From positions 6,479,860-6,543,859 of the forward strand of contig OX387604.1 in NCBI GenBank assembly GCA_947568835.1: a stretch of DNA of 64,000 nt, given 5' to 3'. This DNA is from Protonemura montana. Lineage: Eukaryota; Arthropoda; Insecta; Plecoptera; Nemouridae. The position numbers were made by a program, and so were the translations under genes. The notes under the pieces are model-generated. The model did no database searches and was not told the origin of the DNA. It saw nothing but the letters and a program-made list of their open reading frames with translations. Below are positions 26,201 through 40,100 of the stretch, piece after piece; positions within the stretch are counted from its first letter, which is position 1; every line of letters starts with the position of its first letter.

Positions 26201-29200
26201 ACAAGTGAGTAGACAATTAACTCTTGAGGATCGAATGGAAAATCCTTCGTAAAATGTGTGCGGAATACTGCAGTTACGGTATCTTTAATGAGAATTAGAT
26301 GATTTTATTAAAATTTCACAGATTCAGAATCAGGATTGTCTTCAGAACAATGTGCTTTAACTCTCCAAGTTATGATACTTCGGATTTCTGGAGCTTACCT
26401 TCATGATGGAACCAAACAGCTTGCAAGCGATAAACTGTAGCCCCGCAAACAGCAGCAAAGAAGCCACGCCAGTAGTTCCTGACAGCAAAGTATGCTGTAG
26501 TTACTTCAATGCTGAACAGCACACCTGGACACAATTAAAAACAGGACATATGAAAGATGGAGTGCCAGCACAAGCTTACTAGGCCTGGGGCTACTACACA
26601 GCCTGGGGCGCTCCAGCTGAGCGGGCACCTACGAAAGTAGTTATACTTCCTTCATTTTCTTTACTTCTGAAAAGTATCCTATTTTAGCTCAAATGCGCAG
26701 ATTTAATCCTAAAATAGCATTATAGATACAAAAATTAGGAAGCTAGTCCTCAAAATTTGCAATTTGTACACTTTTTGGAAACTCTCTATTTCTAATTAAG
26801 CCATGACAGTTTTGTGGACACACAAATTTTTCCCCTACCCTTTCACCCCTAGTGCACCCTTTGTTACAGGAGGGGGGGGGGGGGGGGGTAGCGTAGGGGC
26901 GTCACATTTTAGTTGAGGCACTGGAAACTTGACAAAAAATAGAAACTTGGTGTTTGGTAATAAAATAATTGTCGGCGAATCGTTACCCCCTATAGGCGCA
27001 GCGAAGCAAGACGCAACCCCTACTGCACACGCTGCAGCCAGCATCTCACTCTTTCGAGATTCATTCTCGTAAATCCCTTGAAATGATGTGACCAATTTGG
27101 ACAGCAGATTTGCCGCAATGCTGGCCATGTGCACGAGGGGACCCTGCGTGGACAGATTTTCATGCGCTTTTTATAATTTTTGTTACCATGTCTTACATGT
27201 CAGATTTTTTTTTATTGTATCTTTGATTGCATAAGGAACTTTATACAGGCACTTACCTCTTTTCCCAGTGGCATTCCACTACCTAGCGTAGCAGTCAGCC
27301 CAACTGCTTTAGCGACCAGCGTGCGAAATGTGAGATACTCTTTCAAAGCGATCCCTCGAAGAATAGTCTTCATCTCAGGGATGCCTGATCCTGTGTAGAC
27401 AGGAAGATCAGTTATTTTAGCTACGTATTTAGTAGTGCACTGAGGCCCATTATGTAACTCATATACGCAAGCACACATAATTGGCTAGGTGCAGAAAAGT
27501 TATTTGGCAATAAATTGGCATAGGATCTGATTTTATGATACGTTATTACAATGTTAAGTAATTAAATACACACAAAATACATAAGGCGGACAAGTGATTC
27601 TTCTAGTAATTAAAAGAGAAGTAAATATTTGCGGAAGGAGATAAGAGATCATAAAATAAAGACGTGTTGTGTATACCTATCGACTGTGGAGCAATGTCAA
27701 CAAATGTAGCAGCAAACAGGATGAGCAGTACGGGCAATGATACCCAAGCCAAATATTGCAGAAATGGATTAGTGAAAAATTCTCGATACAGCCAAATGTG
27801 AGCTGAAACAATAAGTACATGCATGTTGTGAAAGAAACGACATGATAAAATGCTTATTAATATTACTGGCGTCGGCAAGGCAGTGGGACGTGATACATTA
27901 ACTCAGTATAGGTAGCTAGGTAGGTAGTTTATGCAGTGTTTCTTCAGTAGGTTAAGAATTTTTCATCAGTCAACTGCATTTGAAAATCAGCACATGGCAA
28001 TCACGTCAATGTCGAGTATTGATACGAAACATTTTATAATATCGTATTATTTTTCGTCAGCAGTCTTTCATGATATAAATACTGTTTTTATTTCAATTTT
28101 TTGATGAATCTTGTATTGATCTAAAATGTTAATCTCACCTTTATAGCAGAAACTAATCCCAAGGTCAATGACAAATCCTAGGCAAGCCATAATAACCCCT
28201 AATATCGCAAGGAATACCCAGTCTTCACCCAACTTGGCGAAAGTATTTCGCCAACTCCATTTCAAAGCAGCTAACACCTGCACAGAACAATGTTGTTTAA
28301 TATCATATTTAATTCTAATCAAAGTGTAAACCTCATGAGCTTGAAAAATCAACTTGAGATCAATAACTTGATAAAGCTGATTCATTTTTCAGCTTGCTAA
28401 CCCTTACTCTTGAATCTCATGGAGTATAATTATTTGATAATGTTGTTATCCCGGCCGTCTTGCTGCATGGAATAAGATGGACACACAGTATTTATGAACG
28501 GAGTCAATACTAATGCAAGATGTGTTAAAAGCACCGCCATTGACCTGCTTATTACATTTGTATTTGCTCGGTGAAAAAAAGGTAAAGATTATTTTAGCGG
28601 ACGTAATTGTCAGTGATTTTTACTTGTTATTCATGAATTTAACAAGCGCAGGAAGATAAACATAACGAGGGAAAGTTTTTTTTTGTCATTTGATATTAGG
28701 TGCCAAATTTTGTGTCTTATTGGTAAGACAAATTAAAAAAATATCATAGAAAAATGAAATCATCATAAGCATAACTTAATAAGTAATTGACTTACCTTTC
28801 TTGTATATTTTCCCCTGTTATTATTCAATTCCTTCTTTCGGATCTTATCATCTTTCTGCCTCTTTCTGTCGAGAGCTTTTAATTTCCTGGCTTCTGTTTT
28901 TGCGTATGACCCCAAATCTTCCGTGTATCGACCATACATCTGTAAGGATACCCATCTCTTAGTTTCGATTAAAGAAATTTCTGTCAGGTGGATAGTTAAA
29001 ATATGACGATTCGATGTTGTGCATTTTGCCCGTGTTTGATTTGAAATTAGAGGCAAATTGAATCCACAAACAGATTGTGATACATTTCGAATACATCGTG
29101 CGTCACTCAGGGGTGTGATTGTAAGCAGTCAATATCAAATGTAAGACATGCGGTTAACAAGGAGCATGGATAATCCACTTCCTCACAGTAAAATCACAGC

Positions 29201-29481
29201 GTCGTCATAACATACACAAGGATTCCAAAACGCTGCATGAGCATTCTCACAGTTTCGTATTTCATCCCGTTTAAAAACCTTGTAAAAAATTCCACTCGGA
29301 AAGTTCGGACAACGCTTGTGATTTAATTACATTCACAAAACAATTTAAGTACACCAATTAAATGAACACTTTAAATACGATAACAGCAAGGAGGTAAAAC
29401 AAAATTCAAGTCACTCACCAAAGTATGTTGGTAACCCAACTGAGTTTCATCAGGCACCCCTAGTTTGTTATCTGAAGTCAT
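17283..29481 (-). CDS. ClC-a: CLC-A: ClC-2/ClC-a-type voltage-gated chloride channel
   Basis: Plasma-membrane CLC chloride channel, about 946 aa, last of three tandem copies. 21 coding exons: 29481-29419, 28939-28796, 28277-28139, 27802-27677, 27390-27257, 27143-26987, 26524-26399, 26282-26198, 26126-26025, 24994-24892, 24109-23978, 23913-23751, 23676-23561, 23417-23303, 22398-22313, 22227-22055, 21970-21838, 21764-21616, 21533-21371, 18410-18183, 17486-17283. The first exon ends QLGYQHTL and joins [10 protein letters not shown], as in ClC-2 proteins. Channel signatures are GSGIPE, GKE|GPLVH with the gating glutamate, [17 protein letters not shown], and the pore tyrosine in LQPSLYDSI. Two CBS domains follow ([32 protein letters not shown]). 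NFT sequons lie in the extracellular loop. The intron after 23303 begins GC, while both paralogues use GT there. The 2.96-kb intron after 21371 holds an opposite-strand gene. The C-terminal tail after CBS2 is short and acidic. Confidence 0.95.
17570..17885 (-). mobile_element. 5S-head SINE, 5'-truncated, in a CLC-A intron
   Basis: Minus-strand body and tail of the family (acagcataga, cgtcggtgaatgagtgg complement, tail gtcgttaaacccc). The 5S-like head is missing. It lies in the last CLC-A intron. Confidence 0.75.
19354..21024 (+). CDS. Nested 126-aa multi-pass membrane protein, family unknown
   Basis: I do not recognise this protein. Four coding exons on the plus strand lie inside the CLC-A intron 21370-18411: 19354-19390, 20302-20375, 20532-20621 and 20845-21024. 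Every junction is GT/AG, with phases 1, 0 and 0, and the total is exactly 126 codons plus TAA. An in-frame TAA at 19348-19350 immediately precedes the ATG, so the start is well defined. An AATAAA at 21115-21120 follows the stop. The product begins [18 protein letters not shown], has about three hydrophobic segments (roughly residues 5-28, 30-48, 56-77) and ends in a strongly basic tail of about 45 residues ([11 protein letters not shown]). The corresponding introns of CLC-B (78 bp) and CLC-C (294 bp) are far too short to hold such a gene. Function cannot be inferred; it looks like a small integral membrane protein. Confidence 0.8.
22590..22990 (+). mobile_element. 5S-head SINE in a CLC-A intron
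   Basis: Plus-strand copy starting within the 5S-like head (aacactgcgcttggtc, gatgggtgaccg). It continues through the body (gcaacttcattcgccttgct, cgacagcatggatttg) to a tail ending in (CAAT/ATCA)n simple sequence. It lies between exons 23303 and 22398. Confidence 0.8.
25174..25593. mobile_element. MITE-like foldback element with ~98-bp inverted repeats
   Basis: The left arm (25174-25271) and right arm (25496-25593) are inverted copies, about 90% identical by eye. Each outer end starts gttttaacaaaaacta and the arms share aagtaaagaacaactaaatt. The central 220 bp is unrelated AT-rich sequence with no coding frame. It is a non-autonomous DNA-transposon-like element within a CLC-A intron (between exons 26025 and 24994). 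Target-site duplications are not clear, so the superfamily is undecided. Confidence 0.75.
26872..26888. repeat. Poly-G run (17 G)
   Basis: Uninterrupted G tract in a CLC-A intron about 100 nt past the exon ending at 26987. On the minus (transcript) strand it is poly-C. Confidence 0.95.
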
Positions 29482-31182
29482 GATCACTAAGTGTCCAAGA
29501 GCACACACAAGAAATGTTGCCGGCGTCCGATCATACAATAATCTGTCCAGGACCTCTCGTTGTCGCGTTGGTCGTTACAGCGTTCATTGAGTTCACTTCG
29601 GCGACTGCCCGTCTATTGCACTGCACCTTCTCCTTACGCTGTTAGTACCCACCATCCACGCCATTCGCCCTTTTCTGACTACGTTTTATTTGTACTTATC
29701 TTTCTCCGCCGAGAATGCGAATGTGTACATATGTAAATTACAGTTACATTATAAATCTACAAAGAGCATATCAAAGCGGTTTTTATAAGAGCTTTGCAAT
29801 AGATTTGTATTTCTTGACACAGTTTTAAAGTTTGAATTTGCAACCGATGTTCGCATACCTTTTTTAATTAATTGAGATTACTGTGCGAGTGTGACAGTTT
29901 TGCTGAGTGAGAGGTGAACGCGGGGATATTGCTGTTCTATGTACGTCACTTTTTTACCTGCTAATTGTGGAAGAAATATGTGTCTTCATTATTTTCGGCG
30001 ATAGCAAACACATGCTTCGTTTTTATGTCAAGATACAGGAAAAGTGGTTATAGCTGCTTCCTGTGGATACTCAACTTTAGAATCTAAAACAGTTTTCACA
30101 TGAGCGTAGTTTCCCACTAAGTTATTATCTCTCAGAACGCATGGCTCTCTCACTTAATACGAACATGTGGTTTGCAAGAAAATATGTCAAAGACAAGATG
30201 AGGGCTGTTTAAGGTCTTTGCAACACATTTGAACGTCATTCGAACGTTTTTGAAAATTTCAAAGGTACAGTGGCAGATCGAGTCGATGAGCAGTGTCTGG
30301 ATCAAACCCCTCAACCTACACTATGTCTTAAGAAAGGGATAAGTTTTTGGCTGTATTGGACTAAGTGAGGAGTAAACATGGCTAGGTGATTATAATCAAT
30401 AAATTCGGCATAGTATAGGAAAACAAATTTATTTATTGCTTTGTATATTCATTCCAATTTAGTCACGGCGATAGTTTATTTCGAGTCACTCGAGGACAAT
30501 GCATTGTTATATACCTAATATTTCTTGCAATTTTTCTTGCAGATTAAGAACATACATAACTCGTGGATAAAGCCCACCTTTATGTATTTTCAATCACATG
30601 TGGAAATTATTCTTGGTATACAGACATTGGAGGCAATATTTTTGGCACTTATTAGATAAACCATTAGATAACAAATTCAAAAGAAATCAATCTGAAACTA
30701 TTTCGATCGCAGGTAGTCACACACCAAATAGATAAATAAGCACGGATATGATTATGAAATGAACGATTAATAAATACGCATGGCTTCAAACGGTATACAG
30801 AATAATGGGCAAGTAATGTTTAATTGAATCTAGACCTTCTTGACATTAATACTAAAAATTTTCTCAAAAGATTAAATCGCATAGGTCTTTTGGGTGCTTT
30901 CTCAGTCAATCAATCTCGTCTTAACTGTAGATGCAAGGAAATCACATATTATAATATCAATTGATAACGTAATAATAGGACAGGCTTATATAATTGTACT
31001 TCAAGTAAGACGCATGAACACTGAATAATTAAAAACATACAAACGTGACGAACATTTGGAAACACTATATCACAGTAATTCGCACAACGTGTTACGTATT
31101 TACTTTGCGGAGAGGGCGGAAAATTGAGGGAAAAGAGGGTAGGTGGAAGTCGTCGGTGGGAGGAGGATTAATACTGGAGGTC
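29482..31182. other. CLC-B/CLC-A spacer with the CLC-A promoter region
   Basis: Separates the CLC-B stop from the CLC-A first exon. The first 150 bp above 29481 (ccggcgtccgatc, gttgtcgcgttggtcg) is richer in CpG than the rest and probably holds the CLC-A 5' UTR and promoter. I could not pick a TATA box. The remainder is AT-rich and shows no further coding exon with a phase-0 donor. Confidence 0.5.
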
Positions 31183-34100
31183 TCACGGTCTCTTCCGTTC
31201 CAATGGCACGTGGTCTTCGGCCTCCGATTGAGCGTTGCTGCGGTCTGACCCTATAGAGGTGATGGTAACATTCGTAAGAGGGTCTGATGGCAGCGGTCCA
31301 TCCTTCCCTTCGTTGCCAGCTGGGGAGCTAGCCGCCGCTGACGTCACGACAGGATGACTGCCAGAGTTCGCCTCCTCAATCGCCTTCCTGAGCTGCGGAA
31401 AAGTTCCAAATAGTTAGTTGAAGGCGTTCTTGAGAAACACTGAGTAACCGAGAAAACTCCAAGATACACCGAGCTTTCGGCTCCGGGTTTCTTACTTCTT
31501 TTAACGCCACGACGCCGATGAGCCGCCCGATGGCCGTCACGTACGCGTGGTTTACACCAACCATGGAGAACAGCGAGTGTACCTTCAGCAAAGACGTCTT
31601 CTCCACAAGTTGGAATGGAGCGGGGTCGATATGACATTTGTCAAAGTCAACGCTTTTTTCCATTTCCTCTTCTTCCCACTGCTTTTGATCTTCACTGGAC
31701 ATGTCAATAACTCGTTCCCGAGGCTGGAAAGAAACACAATTTGGTTAGGATTGGTGGATGGAGCTATTTTTAGCAATTTTGGTAGATGCTTGAATTCTCA
31801 CCAGCTGAACCTTTTTGAACGCGCGACTGCTGGAAGGTGTTGCCGGGGTTCCAGTCAAACATTCCCCTGCATCGACCTCTGAAACCCCGGCTCCGTCCCC
31901 AGTCTCAGGGTCAGGGTTCACGTCTTGAAGCGTGGCAGACTTGCGGAAGATTGCCTCGAAGGCCAATCGAATCCTGATCACACGAAAATTGTATTAGCTT
32001 CAATTTTACTTTGTCATACATTTTTGAAAAGCGTAGAAAGAAATGACATTCACCTGCTCTCGGCTCCAGTCACGGTTGTGTAGGGCGTTATGTTTGGCCC
32101 CACTAAAGAATTAAAACTTCGAAGAGTGAACGAATTTGTTTTCTTCAAGATTGATTTCTTCGGTTGTCCTCCAAGTACAGGGTTGAACTGAGGCTGGAAA
32201 ATTGGGTACAAGTTAGTGAACCGTGGCACTGAAACAATCCAGCACTGTAGATTTGTTCGACAGTTTGCTCACCTCATCTCCAATGCGAAACGGCTTGTTC
32301 GGAGAGAGCAACTCATTCGTGGAATGTTGTCGCAGCTTCAGGATATCTGGAGCTGGAATCACTTCGAACCGAGAGGGTCGACGCTTACGTTGCATCTCCT
32401 CAAACAGCTTCCGCTCCAGCTCCTCTTTGGCACTGCAGATTGGAACACAAAGTGGAGGATGAGCCTATGTACAATCGGGGGAATAATGCCACCTCTCATT
32501 GTTGGCATTTACCGTTCTTGAGCCTCTTTCTGCCACTTTGCAGCAATTTGCAGTCTTCTTTCTCTGCCTATATGCTTCTCAATTAGCTTAATCAGTTCCA
32601 GTCTTTGAATGGATCCTAGGAGAATCATCGAGTCAGGGTTGTCGACGAGTGGAAATCCTCGAAGACTCTTGTTTTCTTTTAGAATCTGAGCAGAATACAA
32701 CAGATTACAAGACCATGATCCAATACAGCTTATTCAAGTGTTTTTCAGCAGCATACCAATTATTCATAGGCTTACATCTTTCAGCAGCTGGTACGACATG
32801 TTCTTCGATATGTATTTCACGTCTCGCACCATGAAAGAATCCACGTAAATGTTGTACATTCCTTAAAAGAAAAAAGAAAATAAATTAATGTTCATTTAGA
32901 ACATCAATTTCATTCACGTGACAATACTTACATGGATCACAACTATGCAATTACCTGACCCAGAGGGTAGAAGATCTGGAAGATATGGTAGTTTCTTGAT
33001 TAGTATAATACTGTCGTACAGCGATGGTTGTAGCAGAGAAGCAATTGCATTCGATATCAACACTGCTATCTGTAATTAGAATATACATATTAGTATTATA
33101 AATAATGCCTCCTCCTATAATAAAAGTGATACTTGTCGTTTGAGTAGCAACGTGTCAAGGATACACTGACCATTATCGGAATGATGTGGGTGATCTGGCC
33201 TGTCATCTCGAAAACTATCACCGACACGGATATGGTGTGGGTGACTGCTCCTGAGAAAGCTGCAGCACCTACAGTCGCATATCCCCCTGGTAACATAACA
33301 CATCCGTATTTTAGGGAAGGTGTTCTCCTGATCGAATATGAAAAGGGAATCAAACCAGTCTTATTAAGACGCTGTAGTTGGTTTCAGTTTCGAAAATTAT
33401 TTTTCGATTTGAAGAGATTCGACTCGAATCTTGTCTAGAATCTGATTACTTTGCTCGTGAGTGTGGCTGCGTATTCATTCGTTTCTGAACGGTTTAGCGC
33501 ACGATACCGGTTCACGTGAGACCGCCGAAGTTAAGCAACACTGCATTGGGTAAAGTAATGGACTTGGAGAGATAGTGGTTGTGGGGCGTGGGGGGGGGGG
33601 GGGGGGATTGAATACAGTACACAAGCTTTACTTCCCCTGGTTATATACCGGTCGACATTTTGGGATTGTGGAAGAATCTTTTTCTTTTATTGATGCACCG
33701 ACCTTAGATAGGGACTAAGTTTTCCCTCCTCCCTTCTAGACTAGGATACGTTCATTATCATCTCCATCCGCACCCACTCACTCACTGACATCATAAGACC
33801 AGAGCCACAAGGTCCACATAACAAATCTATTGGTAAATCAGTAAGATGGCTTTCAGAATACTGCTGTAGAGACAAAACAGAAGTCTCCAAGCTAAGTATT
33901 CTTTTATTTTTCGCAGGAAATTGCGCATCACCGCCTGAATCTAGCTAGTGAAATGATTTCATTTCCATTTCCCTCTAACCACTATGTTTCCTCTCCGCCG
34001 ACATTCTTGTAGTACAAAGAGGTACCGACCTGGGATAATGGGTGTGACGAGGCCTCCATAGCGCACGCCGAGGGGAAACCACAGGTGCATCAGTTCCCCA

Positions 34101-37100
34101 GCCACCCTGCCCAGCGCTGCTCCGATTTTGAAAACAGGTATGAAGCTTCCCGAAGGAACCGGGATAGTAGATCCGATAATCGAGAAAACAAACTGAAAAA
34201 TACTGCGTTAGCAAGTGATCGGTATCAATTGAATGGAATTCCGATGGTTGTAAGAGGCGAAGGATTTCTTCCCGGTTGTTCCAGACGTACGGTAAACAAG
34301 GTGAATCCTCCAAGACTGACGAACACGTCAGTGTGTGGAGTCATCCAATGGCGCACGATCTCATTTTCTTCGACAGTCAGGTTATTTTTCGTCCATGTGA
34401 AATTCGTGAAAAGCCCAGCAACCTTAAACAGAAATAAAAACGTGTATGAAGGCGATGAATAGGAGCGAAGCGAAGCAGGATAATTGTACAACCGATCCAG
34501 TGTACTTTCTATTTTGAAAGTCCTGGATTCGTATCCCGGTTCGGTTGCGTTTTTCCCGTTTTATTCCTTCATTTTAATGATCAGCGTTTATAGTGCGACC
34601 TCTTTTCTTGACGACCAAACAGCGACAGCAACCGTAACAACCGAGAATACTGCCATTCCCTAAGATGCTATGAAACAATCCCCGTGCATTCGAAAACAAC
34701 TCAGTTTGCAGTGTTGTAGTGTTGTGGCAGTGGGGAGGTCCTTGCAACTGTATATCTTCGCTCTGCATTATCTGTGTCATGGCTCGTATAAAATGCAGGC
34801 TCGCGAACGCACTTCGGTGGGTACCTGGTCATGGGTGTTGAGGTCTCCAGCGGTGTACTGCCCGATGCCGAGAGGAAATGAGACAGACGACACCACCAAC
34901 GCCACGATCCCCGGGTACAGAAAACGGCTGTAAGATTAAAAATATTACCAATAAATGCTATAACAATTATACCGCGCTGATGATATTTTGCATTTAATTT
35001 AGACGTACTTTTTCTTTAGGAAACCTGTGATTATTTTGCTGCTCCTCATGAAGAGGACGTATTGTCGATGTACCCAGACGTATCCTGCGCCCCCTAAGCC
35101 GCAGACGGCGCTGGAATGTCAAAGAGGTTGGGGCTCGAATCAGACCCGCACCGAGACGGTACCCAAGATGGTACCCGATACGGTACTCGGGACGTAGACG
35201 CTTTGGGCGACGTTCCAATAAGCTGACCACTCACCCAATTAGAGCGAATACAATTAGCTCTTGAGGATCGAATGGGAAATCCATTGTGAAATTTGTGTTG
35301 AATACTGCGGTCACGGTGGCTGAAATAAAAAAAATTAAAAAAAAAATTAAATTATTACCTCGCATTTCTTGGCTTTGATTTGTGTTACACAGAAGTGCAT
35401 ACCCTCGTTGTGGAACCAAACAGCCAACAGTCTGAAAACGGTGGCTCCACAGACGGCAGCAAAAAATCCCCGCCAGTAATTTCGGACAGCGAAGTAGACA
35501 GTTGTTACCTCGATGCTGAACAGGACACCTATGACACATCAGTGGATTTTACCTTGTCAGATCGAAAGTGGGAGTTTTCACTGCGGAGTTTAGTGGTGAA
35601 CATTGCAATGAATGCCTCGATGGGCCACCCCGTTTAACCATCTTGAAGACATGCATCAACGTCAGTTGTAGTATTTACCCCCTATGGGCGCAGCGAAGCA
35701 AGACGCAACCCCAACAGCACACGCTGCAGCTAACATCTCACTATTGCGGGATTCGTTCTCATAAATGCCTTGGAACGAAGTGACTAGCTTTGACAGCAGA
35801 GTAGCTGCTATGCTGGCGATGTGGACGAATGGACCCTGAAATTTCAAAGCTCACCGTGATTTCTTCGAGATGGCATGTATATAATTATATATCAATTTAA
35901 TGCTGACAATGTAAAGGTACCTCTTTCCCAAGTGGCATTCCGCTTCCTAGCGTTGCTGTCAGTCCGACTACTTTAGCTATTAATGTTCGGAATGTAAGAT
36001 ATTCTTTCAAAGCTACACCTCGTAATATCGTCTTCATTTCAGGGATTCCAGACCCTGAAACGAATCGTTTGAAAATGTAATACAGCTTTCTAGATGTGAT
36101 AGAAGCAATCTGTTAAAACTACGAGCAGGTGGATAGAAAATTAAGATCCAGATTCCTTTGAAGTGGAATTTATTTTCAATATTTGGTACTGAAGTGCTAT
36201 GTGGGTGCATTTTTTGCGAATATGGTTGCGGTTTATAGAAAGACTTGGTACCTATAGATTGTGGGGCCACCACGTGCACGAATCCGGCCGAGAAGAGGAT
36301 GAGAAACACCGGCAACGTGACCCAGGCAAAATATTGTAGAGCAGGGTGGTGGGCCAGATCACTGTACAGCCAAATTCGAGCTTCAAGAAAAAATGAGTAA
36401 TATTAACAATCTGAAATCCGAGCTATCTATGTCACAAGAAGATTTGTTTCATAGTATTTCATTTTATGTGAGTTGCATAAAAAATTGATGGAAAAACGGC
36501 AGGAAATTTGTAGATGTGGAAAAAGCGCACGAGGGATATAGCACTTTCTCACCTTGGTTACACATGTTGATTCCACTATCCATAAAGAAGCTCAAAAATG
36601 CCATAATGATACCCAGAAGTGCTAAAAATACCCAATCTTCACCTAATTTTGCAAACGACCGTGTCCAGATCCAACCAAACACTGAAATTACCTAAAAATG
36701 GAAATGGTGTCAATTTAGTTAACAATATGTTGTACTCTTAAAACTTCACCCACCGTTTAGTATAGCGTACAGATGTTAAGCTCAGGATGCAGGTTATTAT
36801 TAAAAAACCTTTTCGGCGAGATCTTACTTTAGTAGCACATTTTCCCCTGTACTTTTCCAGTTCTTTGTTGCGCAGTCGATCCTCCTTCTTTCTTTTCTTC
36901 TCCAACGTACGTAGTTTCCGCGCTTCATCCTTTGCAAATTCACCGAGGTCCTTTGTGTAGCGTCCATACATCTGCGAAAACAAACAAATTGAGTAAAATC
37001 GCATCATGTCTTTAGTTTCCACGAGAACCAATGTTTTCTCTACTTTTCAACCCATGCGTCCTCTCCTCGTCGAGTGTCGCCATTGATCCTAGCCACCACT

Positions 37101-40100
37101 GATCCTTGATCGCCACTGATCCTGATCGCCGCTTTTCTTTACTCGTCACTGATCCTGACCGACGCTGATCCTGGCCGTCGCTGATCTTATACTTACCACC
37201 GTTTGGACGTAATCGAAGTCGTCCACGACATCGTTTTGCTGGGGCGCTGGACACGGGTAAAAAGACTGTGACTCCTGATTGCGTGATTTGTGATGCTTCA
37301 TCACAGAGTTGAGCAACGGATTGTTTGCCGTGGGTACGTTTCGTCGACGGACTTTGTACTCCGAGACCAGACGGTCGAAGTCTTCCCATTCGGAATCGAC
37401 GTATGTGTCTTCTGTAAAATCTTCGAACACTGGCGCAAGCTTAGCCATTGTTGCTCGGATGGATTGAATTGAAATTGTTCACTGAGAGAACGACAGAACC
37501 AAAATTCACAGCGAATTTAACTGTATTGCACCGAAACACCAAAGCATTGATAAATCGAACTTGATATCTGCTTCTGTCTCTTGCTCTGTCTGTCTGAGGA
37601 AATCTCTTGCTTTGGATAAGAAAATAGACAAGAAAGAAACTCAGCGGAGATGTCTGGCTCCAAACGATCTCAAGCCGCTGGCTCCAGCGCCGCTACTAAA
37701 TAACTAAATTGTTTCAAGCCCAACAATATAAATTAACATCACAGTTTCAATAAAGGGTAATTGACGTGAATGACAATCGCGGAGTGCGCTCTAAATCCAA
37801 AGATATTGACCACGTGGCATACGCAATAAATGGGCTCATTGCGCTTAAAGTCCGCCCGGTGAACTGCTCGATGTTTGTATCTTTGACATATCAACGCTCA
37901 TAACCTGCATTCATCACTTACAAACGATCCTGCATTATCTTATTAGCTGTTTGCCATTTAATTCTCTTGTAAATGTAAAATTGCATGTGTTTACTGATAA
38001 TATACATGAGGAGCATGTTTTGAACTATTGATAGAAACAAGGAAATTGCTCACAGAAAACGCAAAAGGTGTGCTTAATGACCTGACTCTTGAATTATCCA
38101 AGAAACTTGGTCGTAGCTTGGATATGTCCGTCGACGATAGAAAATAAGTGCTGCATGCTCGGGCCGTTCCAATTTTTATTTCCTATCTGCGAAATATCGA
38201 AATTGCATCAAAATATATTAAATCTTGTAACTTATTATCGGCGTTAGACCAGTACAAATAGTCAACAAACTTAAAATTAATCAAGGTTTGAGTAAAATTT
38301 CATCTGCAACCATTTAGCGACTGAGTAAAACTCTAAGCGTGCTTCTCAACGTCTTTCAACGCCAACACTTGCATTACGTGTACCTGCACTTAAAGAATAA
38401 ACAGGTAATTTGTTGGAGCTCTAGAATTCAGTTTAGGTGATACCTGCTATTGAGAGTTGAGTGATGTAACACCAATGTATTACCAGGACGTTTGTTCTTA
38501 TTACTTGTAGCAAGAAAGTATAGGCTATGGTACAGCCATATGCCACGACCTAGACCTAGAGAAGTAAAAACTTGCGGTAAGAGTTGCTGGTTATGATGCG
38601 CTTAGTATTATGCAGTTAAGTGCGGTATTTTCTTGGACAGCTATTATTGCTTTTGTCTGGTAATGTCGTAAATAAATATACTCAAAGAAGTATGTATTTG
38701 GGAAATGTGCAAAGCAGGGTGACAGCCAAAGATTTGTGCATGGATTTACGCATTGGCTTGTAGGAAGCAGCCGCTCAACATGTTTGTGATTTCCGCTCTT
38801 ATGGATGCCAATCGGTTATTTCAATTAAACAGAAACTTCTCGAAAAGATTTGATAGTTCAGTGGTACAGGAAATAAATAGACTGACCGGACTTGAACTAA
38901 ATTATTAAAGTGTCTTCGTTGCTGCTTATCCTTCGATCATAGCTGATGCGAAAATAAAATAGGTAAGGTGCCTAAAAATAGTTGAAGCATTAATCTGCCT
39001 AAGTGGTCTAAAACGACTCCCCTTTTCCCTTATACCACTCAACACTTTGTTTCAATTTTTAATTCACTATTTTTGTGAGAGAAGTATTTATTTTGCGATT
39101 GTAAAAATGTGGCCCCTAACTCGATAAGTAATGACTTTTCTTATGACTTTTCTTGGTGCCATATGAAATTTCATCTAAAATGTATCCTAACTTGACGACT
39201 CTGTTCGGACGTGTTATCCATTACTATGACCACAGACTACTAGTAACTTCAAGTGTCTGGACGCGTAAAACGCTTGATCTAAATTTAATCTGTAGCAATT
39301 TAATTTCAATCTAACTACTGAACTGCAATATCTTTGAAACAAACCTCGTCTTTACGTGAACACTTTTGCCTCCTCTCTTACTCTATTTTCACTGTGCATT
39401 AGGCTTAGCATTTGACCCATAAAACAAGCTGGATTTATAACAAATCTTGGCTCGTATATGTGTTGATTTAGAAGCAGGCTCTATCCAATCAAAAACGTAA
39501 ATTAAAACTGCTAATCAGTTATGTTTCAACTATGTATTAAAACCTTGATTTCCCACTAAATTTTCTATAAATCTTGGAATCCTGTACAGTCCTGTACAGA
39601 ATCCTGTCCTCTCAGTTAAATTACAATTCCGACATTTTGCACTTATTTCATAGCTGCAGTATGCTCACTACATAGTACCACTGTCATGGAGTTTTGAGAA
39701 ATTAAAATATTTTCGTATAGAAAGCGTAAAAAAAATGCGCGTCCTAATCAATCTCCAATCTATCAATCTCAATCTTGGATTGAGACTGAATCTCATCCAT
39801 CAGGAGTCGTATAGAATGGGTTGTCAGTCACTGGCACTGTTAGTCATCGGAATTGACAGTAAAACCAATAAATATTACGGGCCATTGCCACTGAGGTCGT
39901 GAAATTTCCTAACCAGATCAAACACATCATTTGCTAATTTAAAACTAAATTTAAAATATCAATAAACCAGGTTTGATTTGAACGGACTCACAGTTTGAAA
40001 TTTAGGTGTACGTTCTAGTGTCGTGCATTTGAAATTACCTTACTGAGCAGGAAAGAGCTGACTAGGTGACTTTAATGTCAGACTAGCAATCAGTCGCTCG

